A stretch of DNA of 41,753 nucleotides from NCBI RefSeq assembly GCF_019024285.1, contig NZ_WMKZ01000036.1, positions 1 to 41,753 on the forward strand, read 5' to 3'. Positions 35,709-41,753 of the stretch are shown here, piece after piece. The notes below the pieces were generated by a model. The model ran no database searches. It saw only the letters and a list, made by a program, of their open reading frames with translations, and was not told where the DNA came from. The position numbers and the translations under genes were made by a program. Numbering within the stretch: position 1 is the first letter of the stretch; each line of letters begins with the position of its first letter. This stretch comes from Alkalihalobacterium elongatum. Its GTDB lineage: Bacteria > Bacillota > Bacilli > Bacillales > Bacillaceae_F.

Positions 35709-36668
35709 TCATTGATCATGAAGTGATCTAGTCATTACATTTAAAAAATCACGAAAAAACATCTCGAAGTCTAGCACCATACCAATACGATGTAAAACTT
35801 CTGATGGTTCAGCCTCCCAACCAGGCCTAAAATCACCTACACTTTGACCCCTCGTTCGTTCTAAAATTTGGACTGTAACTGATCGATGAATATAGTTTAC
35901 TAGCTGTGGTTGAGTGAGTGCAGCTAAAGTCACAACATCATGTAACGGTGCACCATTCAATCCTGGGATTAACTCACTATAAGCGTCTGCATAATAATCA
36001 AATATAGGTTTTATCAAAGGTGTGAACGGATTGTATTCATACGCTGTAATATAATCCACCATTTCTTTAGTAACAATTGCATCACTCGTTACGTTTAATG
36101 GCACAACAGTCACATTCTTCGCTTTATTTAGTATTAAATTCGCAGCAATTGGATCACCGTGAAAATTAGCCTCTGCTACTGGAGTGACATTACCAGGCAC
36201 TAGAAATGCTCCACCCATTATAAAGAAATCCTTCACTTTTCCCATGTGTTCTTCTCCCAAGATATAAGCGATAGCTAACGCAGTCTGCCTGCCAACTTCT
36301 ACAATCGTAAGCTCACCTTCATATCGTTCAATGATCTCAAAGATACGATCAAAATTTAGTAGTTCACCTACAATGATGTCAGGTGGACTAATCGGACCTA
36401 ACCCTTCTGGACCGTGAATTTCAGGATAGAAAACTGTAAATTCACCAGAAAGAGGCCCCTTTGCCCCGCCTATTACTGGTACATCTTCTCTTCCCGCTAA
36501 ATGTAATAAATAGGCTACATTATTTGTTGCTTGTTCTTGAGCGACATTTCCATAGCTAGAAACGATCCCTACTACCTCTAAATGAGGGTGAAGTAATGCA
36601 TACATAATCGCCAATGAATCATCAATTCCAGGATCACAAAAAAGAAGGATTTTCTTCTTCTTCTTCAT
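35709..36668 (-). CDS. Nucleoside hydrolase (IunH/Rih family)
   Basis: This 319-residue enzyme has the calcium-binding DPGIDD motif (residues 12-17) that defines inosine-uridine-preferring nucleoside hydrolases, then VVGIVSSYGN and PVIGGAKGPL, and LHDVVTLAAL near the C-terminus supplies the last acidic ligand. It would split ribonucleosides to ribose and base. The N-terminus has five consecutive lysines (MKKKKK). AGGAGC lies before the ATG. It is monocistronic and divergent from the ABC operon. Confidence 0.87.
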   Translation of the reverse strand: MKKKKKILLFCDPGIDDSLAIMYALLHPHLEVVGIVSSYGNVAQEQATNNVAYLLHLAGREDVPVIGGAKGPLSGEFTVFYPEIHGPEGLGPISPPDIIVGELLNFDRIFEIIERYEGELTIVEVGRQTALAIAYILGEEHMGKVKDFFIMGGAFLVPGNVTPVAEANFHGDPIAANLILNKAKNVTVVPLNVTSDAIVTKEMVDYITAYEYNPFTPLIKPIFDYYADAYSELIPGLNGAPLHDVVTLAALTQPQLVNYIHRSVTVQILERTRGQSVGDFRPGWEAEPSEVLHRIGMVLDFEMFFRDFLNVMTRSLHDQ

Positions 36669-36826
36669 ATTTTAGCTCCTTCCGTCGGTCAGTACTACCA
36701 TACTTATTCTTCAAAGCTTGAATTTAACCCACGATTTTCGACTCAAAAATCATTTGTTCCCAGGGCTTTATCTATAGATCAAGAGATTATATTAATTAGG
36801 CTTTTAAAAAAATCCACTTATTAACA

Positions 36827-36856
36827 TTTACAGCTTACTTAATCATAGTGTACTAT
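36827..36856 (+). promoter_or_regulatory. Probable promoter of the ABC operon
   Basis: TTTACA (36827-36832), an 18-base spacer and TACTAT (36851-36856). The -10 lies inside the operator palindrome. Both boxes are imperfect. Confidence 0.55.
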
Positions 36857-36870
36857 TTAACTAGTACACT
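36847..36870. promoter_or_regulatory. Palindromic operator, probable YtrA-type GntR site
   Basis: AGTGTACTA and TAGTACACT form a perfect 9-bp inverted repeat with the spacer tttaac. It overlaps the -10 box and lies 29 bases upstream of the first ABC gene. The GntR regulator encoded at 38795 in the same operon is the likely ligand, giving autorepression. Confidence 0.75.
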
Positions 36871-36899
36871 AAATAAATAGTATATGAGGTGACAGTAAA

Positions 36900-37823
36900 A
36901 TGAAAACGGTAGCTGTTTTATCAGTACAAAGAGTTTCTAAAGTAATTAAAAATAAAAGGATTATTGATGATGTTTCATTTGAGGTTTTTCCTGGGGAAGT
37001 GTTTGGCTTTTTAGGTCCGAACGGTGCGGGGAAAACGACAACAATTCGAATGATTGTCGGACTGATATCAATCACTGAAGGTGATATATACATTAAAGGA
37101 AATCATATTTCAAAGGAATTTGAAAAAGCGATTGCTCATACTGGTGCAATTGTGGAAAACCCTGAAATGTATAGTTATTTAAGCGGTCTTGAGAATTTAC
37201 GTCAATATGCACGAATGGTTGATGGAGTTGGTGAAACGAGAATTAATGAAGTCGTGGAATTAGTCGGCTTAAAAGACAGAATTAAAGAAAAGGTAAAGAC
37301 CTACTCACTCGGAATGCGACAACGGTTAGGAATTGCACAGGCCCTGCTCCATTCCCCGTCCCTTTTAATTTTAGATGAGCCTACAAACGGTCTTGACCCA
37401 GCTGGGATCCGTGAAATCCGTGAGTATCTGCGACATTTAGCACACAAAGAAGGTTTAGCGATACTCGTTTCAAGTCACTTATTATCAGAAATGGAATTAA
37501 TGTGTGATCGAATTGGAATTATTCAAGGCGGGAAAATGATCGATATAAAAACGATTAGCGATTTCGTAAATGAAGAAGAATTACAACCATATCTTATTGA
37601 TGCAAAACCGATAGAAAAAGCATTAACAGTACTGAAAGAAAGCTTCTCACAACTAACTAGCAAGATAGAAAACGAACATGTACAAATTACCGCTACTAGG
37701 GAAGATATCCCGTTAATTACCCGTGAACTCGTTCAGAACGGTGTTCAAATATATTTAATTGTAAGAAAGACGACAACGTTAGAAGATAAGTTTTTACAAG
37801 TGACTGGAGGTCAGAAATTATGA
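36900..37823 (+). CDS. ABC transporter ATP-binding protein (BcrA/YtrB-like)
   Basis: This 307-residue nucleotide-binding subunit has Walker A GPNGAGKTT (39-47), the ABC signature YSLGMRQRLGIAQAL and Walker B LLILDEPTNGLDP, plus an HLLSEM switch histidine. A C-terminal extension of about 80 residues is typical of BcrA/NatA-type drug exporters. GAGGTGA precedes the ATG. Its TGA overlaps the ATG of the permease (ATGA). It is the first gene of the operon. Confidence 0.9.
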   Translation: MKTVAVLSVQRVSKVIKNKRIIDDVSFEVFPGEVFGFLGPNGAGKTTTIRMIVGLISITEGDIYIKGNHISKEFEKAIAHTGAIVENPEMYSYLSGLENLRQYARMVDGVGETRINEVVELVGLKDRIKEKVKTYSLGMRQRLGIAQALLHSPSLLILDEPTNGLDPAGIREIREYLRHLAHKEGLAILVSSHLLSEMELMCDRIGIIQGGKMIDIKTISDFVNEEELQPYLIDAKPIEKALTVLKESFSQLTSKIENEHVQITATREDIPLITRELVQNGVQIYLIVRKTTTLEDKFLQVTGGQKL

Positions 37824-38770
37824 ACAGAATGATAAAACTTATTCATAATGAAAATATTAAAATAGCTTCACGGACTAGCACTTGGGTGATGATGGGTATA
37901 TTACTTTTCATGATCATAAGTGTCGGGGGTGTTACTAAGTTTCTCATTCCTTCAGGGGAAACACATGACTGGAAACCTGTGATAATTGCTGAAAATGAGC
38001 AGCTATCACAAATGATTAATGATCCGACGATTTCAGAAGCACATCAGCAGTCTTTGCAAGAAACGATGGCAATTAATGAATACAGACTTTCTAATAATAT
38101 TGCCCCTATCAGTGATGAATCCATTTGGGGATTTACTCTTAGTGCTTCTATGCTCATTAGTTTCATTACACTGTTCACCATTATTATTTCTGCTACTTCT
38201 GTAGCAGCTGAATTTTCTTCAGGTACGATTAAGTTATTACTTATACGACCTGTGCACCGCCTAAAAATATTATTCTCGAAGTATATTTCAGCGTTTTGTT
38301 TTTCATTTCTCTTTCTAGCTACATTACTAATATTTTCTCTAACCGTTGGGGCTGCCTTCTTCGGGTTTAATCAATTAAATGCTGTTAACCTTTCATACAA
38401 TGGTGGAGTGATACAAGAGACACCGATGATCCTACACATACTTTTCATTTATATACTAAACAGTGTAGACTTATTAATGATGGTAACATTTGCGTTTATG
38501 ATTGCGAGTGTGTTCAGAAATCAATCGTTAGCAATTGGTTTATCGATCTTCCTTATGTTTACGGGATCTCAACTCGTGTTTGCTTTAAGTCAATATGATT
38601 GGGCAAAATATATTTTATTTGCCAATACCCACCTTCAGCAGTTTTTCACTGGGCAACCACTGATTGAAAGCATGACATTAGGATTTTCGTTAATGATGCT
38701 GTTCATATATTTTATTATTTTTCATGTCATTTCATCTTTATTGTTTGTTAAAAGAGATGTAAATGCTTAA
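37820..38770 (+). CDS. ABC-2 type permease
   Basis: This 316-residue membrane protein has one N-terminal helix, a roughly 80-residue external region (HDWKPVIIAENEQLSQM...) and five further helices. The cytoplasmic loop FSSGTIKLLLIRPVHR is the hallmark coupling segment of ABC-2/BcrB-like permeases. It pairs with the upstream ATPase through an ATGA overlap. The exported substrate, perhaps an antimicrobial or lipid, is unknown. Confidence 0.85.
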   Translation: MNRMIKLIHNENIKIASRTSTWVMMGILLFMIISVGGVTKFLIPSGETHDWKPVIIAENEQLSQMINDPTISEAHQQSLQETMAINEYRLSNNIAPISDESIWGFTLSASMLISFITLFTIIISATSVAAEFSSGTIKLLLIRPVHRLKILFSKYISAFCFSFLFLATLLIFSLTVGAAFFGFNQLNAVNLSYNGGVIQETPMILHILFIYILNSVDLLMMVTFAFMIASVFRNQSLAIGLSIFLMFTGSQLVFALSQYDWAKYILFANTHLQQFFTGQPLIESMTLGFSLMMLFIYFIIFHVISSLLFVKRDVNA

Positions 38771-38794
38771 ATAGGTTTTTAAGGGAGATGAGTT

Positions 38795-39169
38795 ATGTCT
38801 CGTGACTTTGACAATACAAAACCAATTTATTACCAACTAATGCACCGGTTTTACCATAAGATTTGCAGTGGTTACATTCAACCTGGAGAAAAGCTGCCCT
38901 CTGTAAGAGAAACAGCGGTTGATGCGGGGGTTAATCCAAATACTGTTCAGAGGACTTATATGGAAATGGAACGAATGGGTGTAGTCGAATCTAAGCGTGG
39001 TCAAGGTACGTTTGTAGTAAATAACCCCGAAGTTATTAAACAATTACGTCTACAACTAGCCGAAGAACAAATGGATACTTTCATTGAAGAAATGAAAAGT
39101 ATTGGCTTTACTCCAGCTGAAATTTTACAAAGAATTGAAACGAAAATTACAGGAAAGGAGAATAGCTAA
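38795..39169 (+). CDS. GntR-family regulator, YtrA subfamily
   Basis: This 124-residue repressor has a GntR winged helix (residues about 10-77) with the recognition region LPSVRETAVDAGVNPNTVQRTYMEME and wing GQGTFV, and a short C-terminal dimerisation helix instead of a large effector domain, which defines the YtrA subfamily. It probably binds the palindrome at 36847-36870. AAGGGAGATG precedes the ATG. Unlike B. subtilis ytrA, it is third in the operon, between two ABC modules. Confidence 0.88.
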   Translation: MSRDFDNTKPIYYQLMHRFYHKICSGYIQPGEKLPSVRETAVDAGVNPNTVQRTYMEMERMGVVESKRGQGTFVVNNPEVIKQLRLQLAEEQMDTFIEEMKSIGFTPAEILQRIETKITGKENS

Positions 39170-39170
39170 A

Positions 39171-39872
39171 TTGAGTACACCTATTCTCTCTGTCGAACAT
39201 GTAATGAAACGGTATGGGACGAAAAAAGCATTAGAGGACATTACGTTTACTGTACAGCACCCAGGCATTGTCGGTTTAATTGGGGCCAACGGTAGCGGAA
39301 AATCAACGCTATTAAAGCTTATTGCTGGATTAGTAAAACCTACAACAGGCTCCGTTCAACTTTTAGGAAATACCATTTCAAGAAAAACGACTAAACATTT
39401 TGCCTACTTATCTGAAGATGATGATTTGTATCCTTTTTATACAGTTAAAGAAACTCTATCATTTTATGAACGGGTCTTTCCTGACTTTGACCAGGTTAAA
39501 GCAGAAAATATTTTAGACGATATTCATGTAGATAAGGCCACAAAGATTGGACATCTTTCAAAAGGAAACCGTGCCCGAGTTAAAATTGCGCTCGCTCTTG
39601 GACGACAGGTTCCATGCCTTCTTTTAGATGAACCTCTTTCAGGCTTGGACCCGATTGTACGAGAGGATATCATTAAAGCCTTTGCTAAATATGCTGATCT
39701 TGAAAAACAATTGATTATTTTATCAACCCATGAGGTAGAAGAAATTGAGGCCCTACTTGATCAAGTTTTATTTATTAGAGACGGTTCGGTCGTCTATTTT
39801 AATGATGTTGAAAAACTTCGAGAAGAACGAGGGCAAAGTGTAATTGATTATATGAGAGAGGTGTTAAAGTGA
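39171..39872 (+). CDS. Second ABC transporter ATP-binding protein
   Basis: This 233-residue subunit has Walker A GANGSGKST, the signature LSKGNRARVKIALALG (a variant of LSGGQ) and Walker B CLLLDEPLSGLDP, plus STHEVEE. It is a short ATPase of the YtrB type. A longer frame from 39102 overlaps the GntR gene; AAAGGAG at 39154-39160 fits TTG 39171 instead, one base after the GntR stop. GTGA overlap with the next gene. Confidence 0.85.
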   Translation: MSTPILSVEHVMKRYGTKKALEDITFTVQHPGIVGLIGANGSGKSTLLKLIAGLVKPTTGSVQLLGNTISRKTTKHFAYLSEDDDLYPFYTVKETLSFYERVFPDFDQVKAENILDDIHVDKATKIGHLSKGNRARVKIALALGRQVPCLLLDEPLSGLDPIVREDIIKAFAKYADLEKQLIILSTHEVEEIEALLDQVLFIRDGSVVYFNDVEKLREERGQSVIDYMREVLK

Positions 39873-40663
39873 GCTGGTTTGCCTTATTTCAAAAAGATTT
39901 ACGAGCTAATCAATTGCGTCTAATTGTAAATATAAGCCTACTCGTACTTTTTTTCCTCTCGATATTTTTTATGATGTTCAGGTATAATAACGAATTAATC
40001 TTAATGAGCTTCGTACCTGTTCTGATGCTACATGTTATCTATATATTTGTAGGGATGTTTGACTCCTTGTCAAAAGAATGGCGCAATCACAATGTAAACC
40101 TGTGGTTGAATATCCCACAAAGCGGTTGGTCACTTCTATCTGCTAAATTTTCAGCGGTAGCCACACACTTTTTAATTTCACTCACAGTTACATTTATCGG
40201 ATTCTATCTTTTTATTTTTGTTTTCAATAACCAAATAAGTGAGCCATTTTTTATTGTTTTATCCTTATTCCATACATTTTGGTATGTCCCTGTTTTCTTA
40301 CTCATCCTTGCCTCAGTACAACTCGGAGCGTTTGCAACTGTCTTATACCTGATCTCGAAAACGGTTTATAAAGGCGGGTGGATCTTAGCAATAGCGATTG
40401 GCTTTGGGGCTCACTATCTTTGGAACTTACTAAAAAGTACAGATCTATTTCGAATGATAACCGAATGGGGAGCACTTATTACTCCTGCTGATATACACAC
40501 CGCAATAAATCAGTTAGTGTTAATCCAAGCGGATACTAACGTTATGGTAGATATTGACGGTACATTTTATTTCGGCTACCTCGTTATTGAAGGCGTGGTC
40601 ATTGTCTTATTGTTACTAGTTGCCAGCTGGTTATTGGATCGATTTGTGCAGTTATATAAATAA
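39869..40663 (+). CDS. Membrane subunit of the second ABC module
   Basis: This 264-residue membrane protein has six hydrophobic segments; the loop SLSKEWRNHNVNLWLNIPQS between helices 2 and 3 matches the ABC-2-like permeases of YtrC/D and bacitracin-type exporters. It starts with GTG at 39869, overlapping the ATPase stop (GTGA). It is the last gene before the terminator. Whether the two ABC modules form one transporter or two is not known. Confidence 0.8.
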   Translation: MSWFALFQKDLRANQLRLIVNISLLVLFFLSIFFMMFRYNNELILMSFVPVLMLHVIYIFVGMFDSLSKEWRNHNVNLWLNIPQSGWSLLSAKFSAVATHFLISLTVTFIGFYLFIFVFNNQISEPFFIVLSLFHTFWYVPVFLLILASVQLGAFATVLYLISKTVYKGGWILAIAIGFGAHYLWNLLKSTDLFRMITEWGALITPADIHTAINQLVLIQADTNVMVDIDGTFYFGYLVIEGVVIVLLLLVASWLLDRFVQLYK

Positions 40664-40692
40664 ACAGGAGTCTAGTTTGACTCCTGTTTTTT
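40663..40692 (+). terminator. Terminator of the ABC operon
   Basis: AACAGGAGTC and GACTCCTGTT form a perfect 10-bp stem followed by six T. The stem starts on the last base of the stop codon. Confidence 0.9.
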
Positions 40693-40782
40693 AAAAAGTT
40701 ATTTGGGGCTCCGATGTGTGAAAAACAGCCCAAAAATCAACAACTAATATTTAATTAAACGTTTATTTAAATTTGCTTAAAG

Positions 40783-41181
40783 CTAGACAATCTTCAGTTT
40801 TACTAGTCCTTCTAATGTCCCCTCTTGAGCTAACGTCTGCATCGTTATAGCCTCTTCATTTACAGGAGTCGAAAGCGCGCGGAACTCATATAACCCAGCT
40901 TCTAAACCTACATCAGTAAACGTATTGACATGCATATCATTGGATGCTTGTTTTTCACCTTGTTGGACTGTCACTTTCCGTAATAATTTTTGCTTACCAT
41001 CACCAGATAATAAAATTAAATGTAAGTCACGTTCAATTTTGTCAAGAGCGGAGATAAACATAACTAGGCTAAAGCTTATCCCCTTCTCTCCCCTTTTAAA
41101 GTGATTATGTATACCTTTTAATGATCCTGTGCTCTTGTCAACCTCATGACATAGCACGAGATTAATATTAAGTTTACTCAT
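40783..41181 (-). CDS. DUF6941-like protein, function unknown
   Basis: This 132-residue protein (MSKLNINLVLCHEVDKSTGSLKGIHNHF...) shows the LxLCxEV...GxxxxxGIxxxF opening and the later GLYEFRAL seen in DUF6941 proteins, which are beta-sandwich-like and of unknown function. No signal peptide. ATG 41181 has GAGGTG five bases upstream. The family call is by eye and moderate. Confidence 0.6.
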   Translation of the reverse strand: MSKLNINLVLCHEVDKSTGSLKGIHNHFKRGEKGISFSLVMFISALDKIERDLHLILLSGDGKQKLLRKVTVQQGEKQASNDMHVNTFTDVGLEAGLYEFRALSTPVNEEAITMQTLAQEGTLEGLVKLKIV

Positions 41182-41265
41182 CAATACACCTCTTCAATAA
41201 ATATAATATTCTTATAATATACACAACTTCCATATATTTTTGAAGCATCAGATGAAAATGTAAAA

Positions 41266-41303
41266 GCTATTTCAATAAAGCTTGTCCACTTTATTGAAAT
41301 AGC
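41266..41303 (-). terminator. Terminator of the YozQ-like gene
   Basis: GCTATTTCAATAAAG and CTTTATTGAAATAGC form a perfect 15-bp stem with an eight-base loop. On the minus strand it is followed by TTTTA. Confidence 0.88.
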
Positions 41304-41314
41304 CTTCTTAATTT

Positions 41315-41560
41315 TTATTCGTTATCAAAGTTCTCCATTTCTTTGAAGCCTTCCTCTGCTCGACCTAGATCTGCATTATTTCGTGATTCCTCAATTTGGC
41401 CATCAATTGTGCCTTCTACATAGGCATCACTTACTTGCTCATGAACGAATGCGAGCCCTTGCTCGGTCTCATTTGTACTTTTGTAGTCAGATGGATGATA
41501 CGAGTTTTCAGCAACTTCTCTACTTTGGTCCATTGGTGTTTTGTTGTTATCTTTGTTCAT
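41315..41560 (-). CDS. YozQ-like small protein (DUF4025)
   Basis: This is an 81-residue acidic, hydrophilic protein with no membrane segment. The segment ENSYHPSDYKSTNETEQGLAFVHEQVSDAYVEGTIDG matches the small YozQ/DUF4025 proteins of Bacillus. A longer frame to 41650 exists, but AAGGGAGGG sits just before ATG 41560 (MNKDNNKTP). Function is not known; such proteins are often spore- or stress-related. Confidence 0.72.
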   Translation of the reverse strand: MNKDNNKTPMDQSREVAENSYHPSDYKSTNETEQGLAFVHEQVSDAYVEGTIDGQIEESRNNADLGRAEEGFKEMENFDNE

Positions 41561-41678
41561 TATAAACCCTCCCTTCCTTTTAGTTATAGTTTGCCTTGAG
41601 TGAAAAATAATATTTATTTGCTCTGTTTTTAAAGTTTTAGAATATAACATACTTCACAACTTTATAGATGCTCAAAAC

Positions 41679-41753
41679 ATCGAGTAGGAGGATAATCATT
41701 AATTGATTATCCGACCTCTCACACCACCGTACGTACGGATCCGTATACGGCGG
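41679..41753 (-). mobile_element. 3' end of a group II intron (domains V and VI), partial
   Basis: On the minus strand the sequence starting at the window edge, CCGCCGTATACGG-ATC-CGTACGTACGGTGG, folds as a domain V-like hairpin. It is followed by TGTGAGAGG and then the hairpin GGATAATCA/TGATTATCC of a domain VI with a run TCCTACTCGAT, after which the host sequence resumes at about 41678. The intron's 5' part and any reverse transcriptase gene would lie beyond the right edge. The boundary is approximate. Confidence 0.75.

Noticed and set aside
41383-41599. Two plus-strand ORFs over the YozQ-like gene
   Set aside because: They are antisense to the better supported YozQ-like frame, which has a strong ribosome-binding site and terminator.

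Overview
The window looks like chromosome from a low-GC, spore-forming member of the Bacillaceae. Many genes match the Bacillus subtilis 'yt' region in content and partly in order (murJ/ytgP, ytfP, leuS, yttB, ytqAB, ytpAB, ytoA, metK, pckA, ytmA, ytkD). An Sda-like sporulation checkpoint protein, a YjcZ-type micropeptide and YwpF- and YozQ-like proteins fit the same group. Species and alkaliphily cannot be fixed from this sequence. Strong Shine-Dalgarno sites move many starts inward from the longest frame, and several starts are GTG or TTG.

Layout. 1-171: three tandem copies of a 52-bp non-coding unit. 172-4150: lipid II flippase MurJ, YjbQ, a 30-residue membrane peptide and the flavoprotein YtfP. 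4159-4285: a cluster of DnaA-box-like 9-mers. 4397-12846: a sigma-54 regulated acyl-CoA catabolic locus with aldehyde dehydrogenase, alpha/beta hydrolase, acyl-CoA dehydrogenase, 3-hydroxyacyl-CoA dehydrogenase, two crotonases and a PAS-AAA+-Fis activator. It has two -24/-12 promoters and three palindromic 17-bp candidate enhancer sites. A divergent gene encodes a P-loop protein with an Asp23-like C-terminus. 13026-13406: a structured interspersed repeat, then a second DnaA-box cluster. 13470-16345: leuS under a leucine T-box. 16395-25828: MFS transporter, the YtqA/YtqB tRNA-modification pair, beta-carbonic anhydrase, an orphan small protein, a GNAT, YtpB/YtpA, gamma-carbonic anhydrase-like YtoA, a PAP2 phosphatase and a GT4 glycosyltransferase. 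25977-30183: metK under a SAM-I riboswitch, a membrane protein with an Asn-rich tail, a second copy of the structured repeat, and pckA with a match to the CcpN operator. 30245-36668: YtmA, YtkD, an MFS pump, YwpF, a 48-residue protein, Sda-like, PatB-like lyase, a small protein and a nucleoside hydrolase. 36827-40663: a five-gene ABC operon with an internal YtrA-type GntR regulator and a palindromic operator over the promoter. 40783-41753: a DUF6941-like protein, a YozQ-like protein and, at the right edge, the 3' end of a group II intron (domains V and VI) on the minus strand.

The most connected new-looking material is (i) the sigma-54 locus, whose activator, promoters, candidate enhancers and enzymes are all visible but whose substrate is not, and (ii) two dense DnaA-box clusters about 9 kb apart that bracket that locus without sitting on an obvious promoter. 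No rRNA, tRNA or CRISPR array was seen.
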